Shown: positions 9,215 to 18,320, numbered from the stretch's first letter. The stretch is 64,000 bases of DNA from Chloroflexota bacterium (GCA_023459215.1 JAEWVF010000050.1:33010-97009), one strand, 5' to 3'. A program made the numbers and translations. Notes: generated by a model from the letters alone, not told the origin.

Positions 9215-9671
9215 GAAACCGCTGGCTGAACAACAAGAATTGGATGAAAAAATCGCGGATTTCGCCGACAAGGTGTTAAGCATGAACGAAGAAATCAAAA
9301 TAAACGATGCTCAACCTGGCGAAGAGTTCTTGCAGTTACAAAAAACCATCCTGAAGATGAAAGCTGCCGCTCGGCAAGCGCGCCCGGATGCAACCACAAG
9401 CGCCAGAATCCGCCGGAATCTGCTGCTCTCGGCAAAACAAGAAAATTTTTCTAGCAACAAAAGCAGCGAAAACAGAAAAAGATTCTTCGGAATGGCGCTG
9501 GCAGGTAGTTTTATCGTAGTGGTCTTAATCAGTTTTCTGGTTTTCCCGGCCCAACCTTCCGGGCAATCATTAACAGGAACCGCCAATGGGATTTCGCCCC
9601 TGGCAACAATCGTTATCGTTTTAGGAATTATCCTGATTGCTATCTTCACTTGGAACAATCGCCAACGCTGA
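9207..9671 (+). CDS. Membrane anti-sigma factor candidate
   Basis: A 154-residue protein starting at the ATG at 9207, preceded by GGAGGAGG and overlapping the sigma gene by 8 bp. Residues 1-90 are hydrophilic and helical, so probably cytoplasmic and sigma-binding. Two membrane segments follow (about 93-113 and 131-150), separated by a short outside loop. It has no Cys, so it lacks the HxxxCxxC zinc motif of ZAS anti-sigma factors. The function is inferred from position and topology only. A PrsW-type protease encoded 4.7 kb downstream is a candidate for cleaving it. Confidence 0.6.
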   Translation: MTKKPLAEQQELDEKIADFADKVLSMNEEIKINDAQPGEEFLQLQKTILKMKAAARQARPDATTSARIRRNLLLSAKQENFSSNKSSENRKRFFGMALAGSFIVVVLISFLVFPAQPSGQSLTGTANGISPLATIVIVLGIILIAIFTWNNRQR

Positions 9672-9687
9672 AAATCGAGGAGAGAGT

Positions 9688-12600
9688 ATGTACACCAAAA
9701 CCAAGTTCTATAAATTATTCAATATCCTGTCTTTGCTGGTCATCCTGTCGATGATCTTCTCCGCCTGCGCCCCCATTCCGGGAGGCGGATTGGCTGGCAG
9801 CGCCGGCAGCGGGGAGGAAACCACAGAACCCGCAGAGGCGCCGACTGAAGAACCGCCAGCGCCCACCGATGAGCCGGCTCCCACTGAAGCGCCAGCGCCA
9901 ACCGAGGAACCCGCTCCTACCGAGGAGATTGCTCCGACTGAGGAGGTTGCTCCAACCGAGGAAGTCGTTCCGACCGAAGAGGGCGAAGTAACAGCGACCC
10001 TAGAGGGAACTGAAGAAACCGAGGCAACGGCAACACCAGACGGTACAGTTACAGTAACCCCCGAGGCAACGCCTACCACAGAAGAAACACCGCTGGTAGC
10101 CGCAGCTGTTGTCCGGGAAGATAAGTCCAGTCTCGAAATCAAAGGGCAGTGTACCCAAGATGGTAAAGCCCGTTTTGTGGTTAAAAACACCGGTGAGGCT
10201 GGCGAAGGCGATATGCTTTCTCCGGCAAATTACACTGTCTCAGTCGATGGCGTCACCGTGGAAACTGGCACAATTCAACTCGCGGGTCAGGCTGAAGAAG
10301 CTTTTGTGTTTGGGCCTTATCCTGGACAAAAGGTTGAAATGGATGTTGACATGCCAGTTGGGCATCCTGGTAACCCCCAGATTCGGGCAGATGTCACCTG
10401 TGGAGAAATCGCCACGCCAACACTGCCACCAACAGCAACCCCCACAACCGCAGTAAACGATCCTTATCTTGGGTTAAGCGTTGCCTGTAACAACGATCTG
10501 TCAGCCACCTTCAAGATTACGAATGCCGGCGGCGATATGATTGAAAATGGCAGTTACACCCTCAGCGAGCCTGGAAAACCGGATGTAACCAAATCGTTCA
10601 GCTTGGCTGCCGGGAAGAGCCTTTCTTTCAAAGCCGCTGGGAATGCATCTGTTGAGGTTAAATACGCCACTTCGCAATTAGACAACGTGACTCTGAAAGC
10701 CACCGGGACCTGCTTGCCGTTACCTTCCCCAACCTTCACCAATACCCCGATCCCGTCCAATACCCCAACTCCGTCCCTGACCCCGACTTTAACGAAAACC
10801 CCAACCTTTACCCGTACAGCCACCTTTACGCGCACCCCAACCTCCACCCGCACGCCAACCTTCACCCCGTCGTTGACTTCCACGCCATCGATGACCTTTA
10901 CGCCGTCTTTGACATTTACCCCATCGTTGACTCGTACGCCCACCGCTACGTTCACTGTGACCAACACCTCGACGGCGACCCTCACACCATCCATCACGCC
11001 CACCCCATCGATGACCAATACACCGACGCTTACTCGCACGCCCACAATTACCCGCACGCCTTCGCCCACCAAAACCGCGACATCCACAAAAACTGCTACA
11101 TTTACCCGCACAGCAACCTTCACAAGAACCATCACGCTGACGCCTTCAATCACACCAACGCGCACGCCGACGTTCACAAAGACTCTCACACCAACCAAAA
11201 CCAATACGCTTACACCTTCGCAAACGTTCACTCCATCGTTAACATTCACACCTTCTTCCACCTTTACGCCAAGCCTGACACCATCGGCAACATTCACCAA
11301 GACGGCTACTCCGACCAAAACAGCGACATCAACCAATACAGCTACCTTCACGCCAACCCAAACCTTTACACCTTCGCTGACCCCCACCAGCACGCCGACG
11401 GAAGTGATCCTGGACGGTCAGCTTGACCTGTCTGTGTTCTGTAATGTTGACCTGTCTGCCACCTTTGTTATCACCAACATTTCCGGCACAGTTAGCGATG
11501 GAACGTACAGTCTGTCAGATCCAGCCAAGTCTGGCAATGTAGATCTCGGGCCAGGCGAGAGTACATCGATCAAAGGCGCAGGCTATGCGACCATGACGGT
11601 CACCTATCGCACCAGCTTCCTGTCCTCTGTAACCTTGAGCGTGACCGGTTCATGCTCGAGGCGGCCAGAGACCCCCACACCAACCAACACCGCCACCTAT
11701 ACCCCGTCTGTGACGCCTACCGCCAGCAATACACCCACCGTAACCCCAACCCCAACCGATGTTTGGGACAAGTCGAGCCTGTCGATCACGGCGAAGTGTC
11801 TGCCGGGCGGCAAAGCCTCCTTCACCGTGAAGAATACCGGCGAAGCAGGTGGCGGCGATATGCAACGCCCCGTTAACTGGTATATGTATGTAAACGGCGC
11901 GCTAACCGAACAAGGCACTCTGCAACTAGCTGGAGGCGCCAGCCAAAACTTCGAATTTGGGCCATATCCCAACTCGAAGGTAATGATGCAAGTTGATCCT
12001 CCGCTGGGCCACCCTGGAAACCCACAGATTCGTGCGGACACAACCTGTGACCTGCCGACAGCCACACCCACCAATACAGCTACCCGTACCCCAACAGCGA
12101 CGTTTACACCAAGTAACACGCCAACCAATACACCTACCAACACACCAACCAATACACCTACCAACACACCTACCAATACACCTACTAACACGCCAACCAA
12201 TACACCAACCAACACGCCTACCAACACGCCAACCAACACGCCAACCAATACACCTACCAATACACCGACCAACACACCAACCAATACTCCTACCAATACG
12301 CCAACAAACACGCCTACCAATACTCCTACCAGCACACCGACCAACACCCCCGTACCGCCTGACTTGAGCGTTGTTGGGCAGTGTCCTCCTGGACAGAATG
12401 TTGTTTCCTTCACCATTAGCAACAACGGTGGCCCGCTGGCTGGAGACTTCCGTGTCACCGTGAGCGGACCTTCAGGACAAATCTTCGAAGAGGATTATGA
12501 CCAGAATACTTCCCTGCCTTTGACCGAGAACCTTGGACCGCAGGCTCCGGGCGAGTATGAAATCGAAGTCTTCTACATGCCGCTGGAAGTGAGTTCAACC

Positions 12601-14259
12601 TTCAAAGTCGAGTGTATTGCGCCTACTCCCACCCCAACCTTCACCCCCGTACCGCCTGACTTGAGCGTTGTCGGGCAGTGTCCTCCCGGACAGAATGTTG
12701 TTTCCTTCACCATCAGCAACAACGGTGGCCCGCTGGCTGGAGACTTCCGCGTCACCGTGAGCGGACCTTCAGGGCAAATCTTCGAAGAGGATTATGACCA
12801 GAATACATCCCTGCCTTTGACCGAGAACCTTGGACCGCAGGCTCCGGGTGAGTATGAAATCGAAGTCTTCTACATGCCTCTGGAAGTAAGTTCAACCTTC
12901 AAGGTCGAGTGTATTGCGCCTACCGCCACACCAACCTTTACCCCCGTTCCGCCGAGCTTGAACATCGCCGGGCAGTGTCCTCCTGGACAAAATGTTATCT
13001 CTTTCACCGTTACCAACAGCGGTGGGCCCCTGGTTAACGATTTCCAGGTTACCGTAACTGGGCCTTCAGGCCAGGTATTCAGCGAAACGTATCCTGCCGG
13101 AACAGCACTGCCGATGACCATCAATATCGGTCAACAGGCTCCAGGTGAGTACGAGATCGAACTCTCCTACCTTGGCAACGGAACAAGCTCAACGTTCACG
13201 GTTGTGTGTATTGCGCCCACGCCCACAACACCCCCGCAGCGCACGCCCACGCCGACCATCCCGCCTGTTGCGCCGGCCCGCGGCAGTAACATCTGTATCC
13301 AAACTCTGGTGTTCCACACCTTCCGCGATGACAACCTGGAAATCTACCGTCTGGACGGCATCGAAGGTCAACCCGGATTTGAACTCTACAACCTGTCGCG
13401 CGATAAAGCGGTTGACAGCCGCCCAAGCCGCTCGCCCAACGACATCTGGGTCGCGTTCCAAAGCAACCGCAACGGCAACGTGGAACTGTATTACACCGCA
13501 CTGGATGGTTCTGGTGAAGCAATCCGCCTGACCAACTCCCAGTCGAACAACACCACGCCGATGTACGGCCCGGACGAGCGCACCATCGTCTTCCAGAGTG
13601 ACCGCAACGGTAACCTCGACCTGTTCACCATTGACCAGGTGACCAAGCAGGAACGCCAGATTACCAGCAACCAGGCAGATGATGTCAACGGTTTCTACTC
13701 GCCCGAACTGCGCTGGCTGGTCTTCCAGAGCAACCGCAATAACAACTGGGATATATTCATCCTCGATACCGTCACCGGTAACGAATTCCAGTTGACTGAC
13801 TCGCCAGCCAACGAAACCTTCCCGGCCTGGTCGTCCAACGGCAAACAAGTTGCCTTCATGTCCGATGTCGATGGCGGTGCAGACCTGTTCATCATCGACG
13901 TTACCGGTGAGAACCTGAAGCGCATCACCACTGACGGGAAGACCATCAACCCCGTTTGGTCGCCCGAAGGCAACCGCATCGCCTATCAGTCGGAACGCAA
14001 CGGCAACCTCGACATCTACAGCTATGACTTGCTGGAGAACAAGGAATATCGTGTCACCGACTACGATGGCCAGGATGCCGGCCCCACCTGGGACTGCGGA
14101 GGCTCTAACCTGGCCTTCACCTCCCTGCGCGATGGCGATGCCAACATCTTCCAGGTCTTCTGGCAAGGCGGCTCCGCTGGAAACATGACCATTGACCCGG
14201 CAACCGATAAATGGTCACAGTGGCGGCCTTCCAACGACGTATCCAGCACCGGGTACTAA
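9688..14259 (+). CDS. Giant Thr/Pro-rich surface lipoprotein with C-terminal beta-propeller
   Basis: A 1523-residue lipoprotein. The signal peptide ends in IFSAC (Cys27), and the start follows GAGGAGAG. In order: a Thr/Pro/Glu spacer; an Ig-like domain (KSSLEIKGQC); a second type (LGLSVACNNDLSATFKITN); a ~225-residue TPT/TFT stalk (10720-11400); second copies of both domain types; a TNTP stalk; three copies of a third domain (LSVVGQCPPGQNV); and seven PD40/TolB-like blades (FQSNRNGN.., FQSDRNGN..) from about 13290 to 14230, enough for one seven-bladed propeller. It lies 16 nt after the anti-sigma candidate and probably shares its operon. A surface sensor or adhesin is plausible; the ligand is unknown. 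Confidence 0.85.
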   Translation: MYTKTKFYKLFNILSLLVILSMIFSACAPIPGGGLAGSAGSGEETTEPAEAPTEEPPAPTDEPAPTEAPAPTEEPAPTEEIAPTEEVAPTEEVVPTEEGEVTATLEGTEETEATATPDGTVTVTPEATPTTEETPLVAAAVVREDKSSLEIKGQCTQDGKARFVVKNTGEAGEGDMLSPANYTVSVDGVTVETGTIQLAGQAEEAFVFGPYPGQKVEMDVDMPVGHPGNPQIRADVTCGEIATPTLPPTATPTTAVNDPYLGLSVACNNDLSATFKITNAGGDMIENGSYTLSEPGKPDVTKSFSLAAGKSLSFKAAGNASVEVKYATSQLDNVTLKATGTCLPLPSPTFTNTPIPSNTPTPSLTPTLTKTPTFTRTATFTRTPTSTRTPTFTPSLTSTPSMTFTPSLTFTPSLTRTPTATFTVTNTSTATLTPSITPTPSMTNTPTLTRTPTITRTPSPTKTATSTKTATFTRTATFTRTITLTPSITPTRTPTFTKTLTPTKTNTLTPSQTFTPSLTFTPSSTFTPSLTPSATFTKTATPTKTATSTNTATFTPTQTFTPSLTPTSTPTEVILDGQLDLSVFCNVDLSATFVITNISGTVSDGTYSLSDPAKSGNVDLGPGESTSIKGAGYATMTVTYRTSFLSSVTLSVTGSCSRRPETPTPTNTATYTPSVTPTASNTPTVTPTPTDVWDKSSLSITAKCLPGGKASFTVKNTGEAGGGDMQRPVNWYMYVNGALTEQGTLQLAGGASQNFEFGPYPNSKVMMQVDPPLGHPGNPQIRADTTCDLPTATPTNTATRTPTATFTPSNTPTNTPTNTPTNTPTNTPTNTPTNTPTNTPTNTPTNTPTNTPTNTPTNTPTNTPTNTPTNTPTNTPTNTPTSTPTNTPVPPDLSVVGQCPPGQNVVSFTISNNGGPLAGDFRVTVSGPSGQIFEEDYDQNTSLPLTENLGPQAPGEYEIEVFYMPLEVSSTFKVECIAPTPTPTFTPVPPDLSVVGQCPPGQNVVSFTISNNGGPLAGDFRVTVSGPSGQIFEEDYDQNTSLPLTENLGPQAPGEYEIEVFYMPLEVSSTFKVECIAPTATPTFTPVPPSLNIAGQCPPGQNVISFTVTNSGGPLVNDFQVTVTGPSGQVFSETYPAGTALPMTINIGQQAPGEYEIELSYLGNGTSSTFTVVCIAPTPTTPPQRTPTPTIPPVAPARGSNICIQTLVFHTFRDDNLEIYRLDGIEGQPGFELYNLSRDKAVDSRPSRSPNDIWVAFQSNRNGNVELYYTALDGSGEAIRLTNSQSNNTTPMYGPDERTIVFQSDRNGNLDLFTIDQVTKQERQITSNQADDVNGFYSPELRWLVFQSNRNNNWDIFILDTVTGNEFQLTDSPANETFPAWSSNGKQVAFMSDVDGGADLFIIDVTGENLKRITTDGKTINPVWSPEGNRIAYQSERNGNLDIYSYDLLENKEYRVTDYDGQDAGPTWDCGGSNLAFTSLRDGDANIFQVFWQGGSAGNMTIDPATDKWSQWRPSNDVSSTGY
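12113..12349 (+). repeat. TNTP-coding 12-bp tandem repeat
   Basis: About 19 units of a 12-bp motif resembling ACACCTACCAAC, each encoding Thr-Asn-Thr-Pro within the lipoprotein stalk. Third-position variation is present, but every unit keeps the frame. Copy-number change would alter stalk length without a frameshift. Confidence 0.85.
12355..12936 (+). repeat. Near-identical tandem duplication of a lipoprotein domain
   Basis: Two adjacent copies of a ~290-bp segment (from about 12355 and 12649) encode the PDLSVVGQCPPGQNV domain. They differ by a handful of mostly silent bases. A third, clearly diverged copy follows from about 12949. The first two copies therefore look like a recent duplication or gene conversion. 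Confidence 0.85.
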
Positions 14260-14276
14260 GCTCCACAGTAACAACC

Positions 14277-14309
14277 AAGTTCTCCGGCAGGTATTCTGCC
14301 GGAGAACTT
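14277..14309 (+). terminator. Perfect hairpin between lipoprotein and PrsW genes
   Basis: A 14-bp perfect stem (14277-14290 with 14296-14309) and a 5-nt loop GTATT, followed by CTTAATT. The T-tract is poor, so it may be a weak terminator or an RNA-stabilising stem. It separates two transcription units. Confidence 0.55.
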
Positions 14310-14330
14310 CTTAATTCAGCAAAAAGAGAG

Positions 14331-14336
14331 TATATT
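14331..14336 (+). promoter_or_regulatory. -10 element of the PrsW operon
   Basis: TATATT ends 7 nt before the PrsW ATG at 14344. No Shine-Dalgarno sequence fits in the remaining space, so the transcript is probably leaderless. Confidence 0.4.
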
Positions 14337-14343
14337 AAGAACC

Positions 14344-15480
14344 ATGCTCATCCTGATTCCCGCCTATTTGATCGCGCTTGTTATCCCGGCCTTTTCATTG
14401 TGGCTGATTTACAGACTGGATTTTTACAAAACCGGCGAATTCCGCACCATACTTTTATGTTTTATGGCCAGTTTATTCGCATTCCTGCTGGCAGGTCAGG
14501 CAAACCGGACCATCATTGGCGCAGGCTGGCTCTCGCGCCTGGATGTGATTCGCTACTCAGCCCCGATTCTGGAAGAAATCTTGAAAGGGCTGATCCTGTG
14601 GTATCTGGTCAGCCGGCCCAGGTTCACCTATTTTGTTGAGGGGGCCGTTTACGGATTTGCCGCCGGAATCGGCTTCGCCATCGTTGAAAATTTTGAGTAC
14701 ATTCAGGCGGCAGGCAATGCCGGCCTGATGCTGGCAGTCAGCCGGGTAATTTCGACCAACTTGATCCACGCAGCAACCACCAGCGTATTGGGGATTTTCC
14801 TCGGCCAGGCCCGGTTCGAGCAAAACTGGCCCCGCCGCATCCTGGTGGGCTTGCTGGGATTGTTCACTGCCATGGTTCTGCACGTCGGTTTCAATAATCT
14901 GGTCACACGGGTGGACAGCGGATTATTACTGCTCTATGCGGCCGTTTGCGGTTTGGCCAGCGCGGCGCTGATCGCTTACATCATCAAGCGCGGCCTGAAA
15001 ACAGGGAAAGCCTGGTTGGAAGAAAAGCTGGGCATGGGCGACCGGGTGACCAGCAGCGAAGCCGCCGTGGTTGTGCGCATGGAGAGCGTGGACGACATCC
15101 TGAAACCACTGGCGGAACGCTTCGGCGACAAGAAAGCCAGCGAAATCAAAGATTTCCTGACCAAACAAGCCCGCCTCGGGTTCCTGCGAAAATCGGTGGA
15201 ACGCCTGAGCGATGAGCGCATGAAGCGCGCCACCGAAGATGAGATCACAAAACTGCGCGACCAGGTGGATGTTGCCCGGCGAAAAGTAGGCAGCTATGCC
15301 ATGCTCTTCCTGCGACACACCTTCCCCGAAGATTCGAGTCCGTTATGGGGCCGCCTTGAAACCCTGATCCAGGAGCGGGCCGCGGCCCGTCCGGCCAGCG
15401 GCGGTATGAACTTGTGGAATACACTCAAGAGCAAACAGGAAGAACAAAAAAGCCAAACAAAAAAGGAGAACGAAGCATGA
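14344..15480 (+). CDS. prsW: PrsW-family intramembrane metalloprotease
   Basis: A polytopic membrane protein of 378 residues. PrsW hallmarks are present: ILEEILKG near residues 76-83 (EExxK), FAIVENFEYI near 113-122, and a conserved His in LIHAATTSVLG. About eight hydrophobic segments fill residues 1-220; the last ~155 residues are hydrophilic and helical, so likely cytoplasmic. In Bacillus, PrsW makes the first cut in anti-sigma factor RsiW. The ECF/anti-sigma pair upstream makes a similar role likely here (inference). The stop overlaps the ATPase start (ATGA). The cytoplasmic tail may couple protease activity to the co-encoded ATPase. Confidence 0.85.
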   Translation: MLILIPAYLIALVIPAFSLWLIYRLDFYKTGEFRTILLCFMASLFAFLLAGQANRTIIGAGWLSRLDVIRYSAPILEEILKGLILWYLVSRPRFTYFVEGAVYGFAAGIGFAIVENFEYIQAAGNAGLMLAVSRVISTNLIHAATTSVLGIFLGQARFEQNWPRRILVGLLGLFTAMVLHVGFNNLVTRVDSGLLLLYAAVCGLASAALIAYIIKRGLKTGKAWLEEKLGMGDRVTSSEAAVVVRMESVDDILKPLAERFGDKKASEIKDFLTKQARLGFLRKSVERLSDERMKRATEDEITKLRDQVDVARRKVGSYAMLFLRHTFPEDSSPLWGRLETLIQERAAARPASGGMNLWNTLKSKQEEQKSQTKKENEA

Positions 15481-16256
15481 GCCAAATCATCTCAATCCAC
15501 TCATTCCGCGGCGGCACCGGCAAATCGAATGTAACGGCCAACCTGGCTGCGCAGGTAGCCCTGGCGGGCAAACGCGTTGCGATTGTCGATACAGACATCC
15601 AATCGCCGGGCATCCACGTTCTTTTTGGCCTGGACGAGAAAACCATGCAGAAAACACTAAACGATTACCTGCACGGACAATGCGCCATCACCGAGACCGC
15701 CCTGCTGGTTGGCAGGGAAGCCAACGCCCAACCCGGCGTGCGCCAACTGGCAGAAAAATTCCTATGGCTGGTGCCATCCAGCATAAAAACCGGTGAAATC
15801 AGCCGGGTGCTCCGCGATGGTTACGATGTCAATGTATTGAACAAAGGACTTAAGACGCTTCGCAAGGAACTGCAACTGGATTACCTGTTCATCGACACCC
15901 ATCCCGGCCTGAACGAAGAAACCCTGCTCTCCATCGGCATTTCGGACGGGATGGTGATCATCCTGCGCCCCGACCAGCAGGATTTCCAGGGGACCGCAGT
16001 CACGCTGGATGTTGCCCGCAGCCTCGATGTGCCGAACATCCTCCTGTTGGTAAACAAAGCCCTCTCGAAATACGATTTTAATCAGGTGAAAGCTCATACC
16101 GAGGAAACCTTCCAGGCCACTGTTGCCGGGGTGCTGCCCCTGAGCGAGGATATGGTCGATATGGGCAGCGCCGATATCTTCTCACTGCGCTTTCCTGAAC
16201 ACCCCTGGTCGCGTGAACTGGTGCGCGCTGCCAAAACCATTGTCGATTTCGCCTAA
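15477..16256 (+). CDS. MinD/ParA-like P-loop ATPase
   Basis: A 259-residue deviant-Walker ATPase, with ATG at 15477 overlapping the prsW stop and AAAAGGAG upstream. The Walker A reads FRGGTGKSN at about residues 10-18: the usual signature lysine of KGGxGK is Arg, while the P-loop Lys is kept. VAIVDTDIQSPG (Walker A' Asp) and DYLFIDTHPGL (Walker B) follow. It resembles MinD-type proteins that organise membrane-associated complexes. It is the second gene of an operon with prsW, so it may position or gate the protease (inference). No ParB or MinC/MinE partner is nearby. Confidence 0.8.
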   Translation: MSQIISIHSFRGGTGKSNVTANLAAQVALAGKRVAIVDTDIQSPGIHVLFGLDEKTMQKTLNDYLHGQCAITETALLVGREANAQPGVRQLAEKFLWLVPSSIKTGEISRVLRDGYDVNVLNKGLKTLRKELQLDYLFIDTHPGLNEETLLSIGISDGMVIILRPDQQDFQGTAVTLDVARSLDVPNILLLVNKALSKYDFNQVKAHTEETFQATVAGVLPLSEDMVDMGSADIFSLRFPEHPWSRELVRAAKTIVDFA

Positions 16257-16276
16257 TTCATCCAACGGAGAAAACT

Positions 16277-16489
16277 ATGAAATGTTGGTTCTGTGAAGAA
16301 AGCGCCCGCGCAATCTGCTCTTTTTGCGGACGGGCTGTCTGCAAAGATCACGCCAGCAAAATGTCGGGGTTTATCACCATGTTCCTCGGCGGCAATAATA
16401 CCCCAAAGGGCCTGGCGGTTGCGGATGTAATCTGGTGTGGGGAATGCCAGCCCCAGCCTGAACCCATCCCCATGCCGGAATTGTTCTGA
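16277..16489 (+). CDS. Small zinc-finger protein (B-box-like)
   Basis: A 70-residue protein after a GGAG ribosome-binding site. The N-terminus CWFCEESARAICSFCGRAVCKDHA gives CxxC-x8-CxxC spacing followed by C-x2-H, as in B-box/zinc-ribbon folds, and a further CGEC pair occurs near residue 57. It is probably a cytoplasmic zinc-binding adaptor. It lies 20 nt after the ATPase gene and 14 nt before the next, so all four genes look co-transcribed. Function unknown. Confidence 0.65.
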   Translation: MKCWFCEESARAICSFCGRAVCKDHASKMSGFITMFLGGNNTPKGLAVADVIWCGECQPQPEPIPMPELF

Positions 16490-16503
16490 CCCAGCGAGGA
16501 ATC

Positions 16504-16902
16504 ATGAGCGGAATATTTGACCGATTGCAAAAGCGGCTGGAAGTGGAAGCCCAGGAAGGCGGGATCAGCCCGCTCGATCTGGCGGCACTTCCACCCCTGT
16601 TGCGCAAAATTATGCGCTACATGCTGCGTGAATATGAATTAATGTACCCGGAAATTTTGGAATGGGTGGACACTCTTCCGGCGGCAGAACGCCCTGCAAA
16701 AGCGGAACTGGATCAAGCCCTGGAAGTGCTGACCAAGCAGTTCTGGCTGATCCGCCGCGGCGAAGGGGAACGGGTGCGCTACCAGGCCAATTTGCGCCGC
16801 AAGGCAGGCAGTAAACTCGCCCAAGGGGTTTGGAACGTGCTGGACACGAAAATCGCGGCCCAGGCTGCCGCGCGCAAAGAAGAACCCCCAACCGCAGAAT
16901 AA
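16504..16902 (+). CDS. Small helical protein, last gene of the prsW operon
   Basis: A 132-residue soluble protein I do not recognise by name. It is mostly helical. The region around residues 45-110 (MLREYELMYPEILEWVDTL .. LDQALEVLTKQFWLIRRGEGERVRYQANLRRK) reads like a winged-helix fold with a basic wing. It ends in an Ala/Glu/Pro tail. GAGGA precedes the ATG. It could be the operon's regulator or the effector of the PrsW/ATPase complex; neither can be decided from sequence. Confidence 0.6.
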   Translation: MSGIFDRLQKRLEVEAQEGGISPLDLAALPPLLRKIMRYMLREYELMYPEILEWVDTLPAAERPAKAELDQALEVLTKQFWLIRRGEGERVRYQANLRRKAGSKLAQGVWNVLDTKIAAQAAARKEEPPTAE

Positions 16903-16947
16903 ACCTGACCGGTTTCCTGTCGTCATTTACCACAACGATCTTCCAAG

Positions 16948-18315
16948 TCAGTTTATCGTAGGCAAATTGACCTGGAAGGTCGTTCCTTTTCCCTGTTCTG
17001 AAGCAACCACAATCGTTCCCCCGTGATGCTGAACAATCCAATACGCAATCGATAATCCCAGGCCAAAACCGCCATGTTTCGAGCGCGAGCGTGATTTCTC
17101 GCCCCGATAGAAACGCTCAAAGATATGCGGCAAGTCATCGGGGGGGATGCCGGGGCCGCTATCGCGAACGATGACAGAAACCGCACCCTTCGCCTTGGAC
17201 ATACTGACCAGCACATCCCCTCCCGGCGGGGTATATTGGATGGCATTCGAAATCAAATTCAACAAAACCTGCTTCAAACGGTCGCGGTCGCCAGTCACCA
17301 ACGCTTCATCAATCTCGGTCAGTTTCAGGCTGACCTTGCCCGCAGCCAATACATGCATTTCCTGGAAAACTTCCAGAACAAGGGTATCCAATTCAACGGG
17401 ATTCGCGCCGAGGGTCAGCTTGCCCGATTCCGCCTGGGCCAGCAGCAGCAAATCGCCGACCATGCGCGTCAGGCGGTCGGCCTCATCCTTAATCGAATTG
17501 ATCGACTCATCGTCCGGCCCCAATTTGCGGATCAAATCCGCATTGCCCTTGATCACGGTCAAGGGGGTGCGCAATTCGTGTGAAACATCGGCCAAAAAAC
17601 GCTGTTGGGAGGTAAACAGGGTCTCAAGCTGTTCCAGCGAGCGATTAAAAGCGCTGGTCAATGTACCGATTTCATCATCGGGTGGCCCATCGTAGGGAAT
17701 GCGCCGCGAAAGGTCATCTGCACGGGTGATTTGCTCTGCTATCGCGGTAGCGGTTTCCAAGGGCTTGAGCGCCTGCCCCAGGCTCAACCAGGAGGCCAGG
17801 GCGGCCAGGGCCACCGAAACCAGGGCAATCAGGATCAGCGCATAGAGCAGGCTGTTGCGGATGGTGTCAACCAATTCAAGGTTGACCGCCGCCTGCACCA
17901 CCCCGCGCGGACGAGCCCCGGACATAAACGGGGCTGAAAGAACGCGCAGGTGATCGCCCTGCGCGTCATAGATACTGCGAAAAACCGGTGAATTGGTCAA
18001 CAGGGCCGGCGCATCCAACGGCTGGCTCATATCGGCAATATTGTTACTGGCGCCTAACAAACGCCCCTCCCGCGACCAAACCTGCACGGAAGCGTTCGTT
18101 GAGACCCCCAAAGATAGCGGGGAAATGGTTCTGATTTCTGCGGATGTTTCCAACCCCAACGTATTGGTCACCCGCAGCACGGCAACGCGCAAACTGCTAT
18201 CGATCTGCTCGAAAAGCACCACGCTGATGACAACATAGACGAGCACCCCGAACAGGAGCAGAATCCCGCCCAGGAGAGTGGAATACAACAGAGTCAGGCG
18301 GGCGCGCAAAGACAT
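16948..18315 (-). CDS. Sensor histidine kinase
   Basis: A membrane sensor kinase of 455 residues. TM1 is at about residues 10-35, followed by an extracytoplasmic domain of about 115 residues, TM2 near 152-175, HAMP, and a HisKA domain with the phospho-acceptor His in FLADVSHELRTPL. The HATPase follows (N box LLNLISNAIQYTPPGG, G1 DSGPGIPPDD, G2 HGGFGLGLS). It starts 5 nt after the response regulator stop. The sensory domain has no clear named fold. It converges on the prsW operon, which could mean functional linkage, but that is only positional. Confidence 0.93.
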   Translation of the reverse strand: MSLRARLTLLYSTLLGGILLLFGVLVYVVISVVLFEQIDSSLRVAVLRVTNTLGLETSAEIRTISPLSLGVSTNASVQVWSREGRLLGASNNIADMSQPLDAPALLTNSPVFRSIYDAQGDHLRVLSAPFMSGARPRGVVQAAVNLELVDTIRNSLLYALILIALVSVALAALASWLSLGQALKPLETATAIAEQITRADDLSRRIPYDGPPDDEIGTLTSAFNRSLEQLETLFTSQQRFLADVSHELRTPLTVIKGNADLIRKLGPDDESINSIKDEADRLTRMVGDLLLLAQAESGKLTLGANPVELDTLVLEVFQEMHVLAAGKVSLKLTEIDEALVTGDRDRLKQVLLNLISNAIQYTPPGGDVLVSMSKAKGAVSVIVRDSGPGIPPDDLPHIFERFYRGEKSRSRSKHGGFGLGLSIAYWIVQHHGGTIVVASEQGKGTTFQVNLPTIN

Positions 18316-18320
18316 AAAGA

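Noticed and set aside
12113..12349. Regular short repeats resembling a CRISPR array
   Set aside because: Units are 12 bp with no spacers and encode TNTP in frame.
11697..12458. Minus-strand frame translating to GVLVGVLV repeats
   Set aside because: It is the antisense of the TNTP repeat; the open frame results from the 12-bp periodicity.
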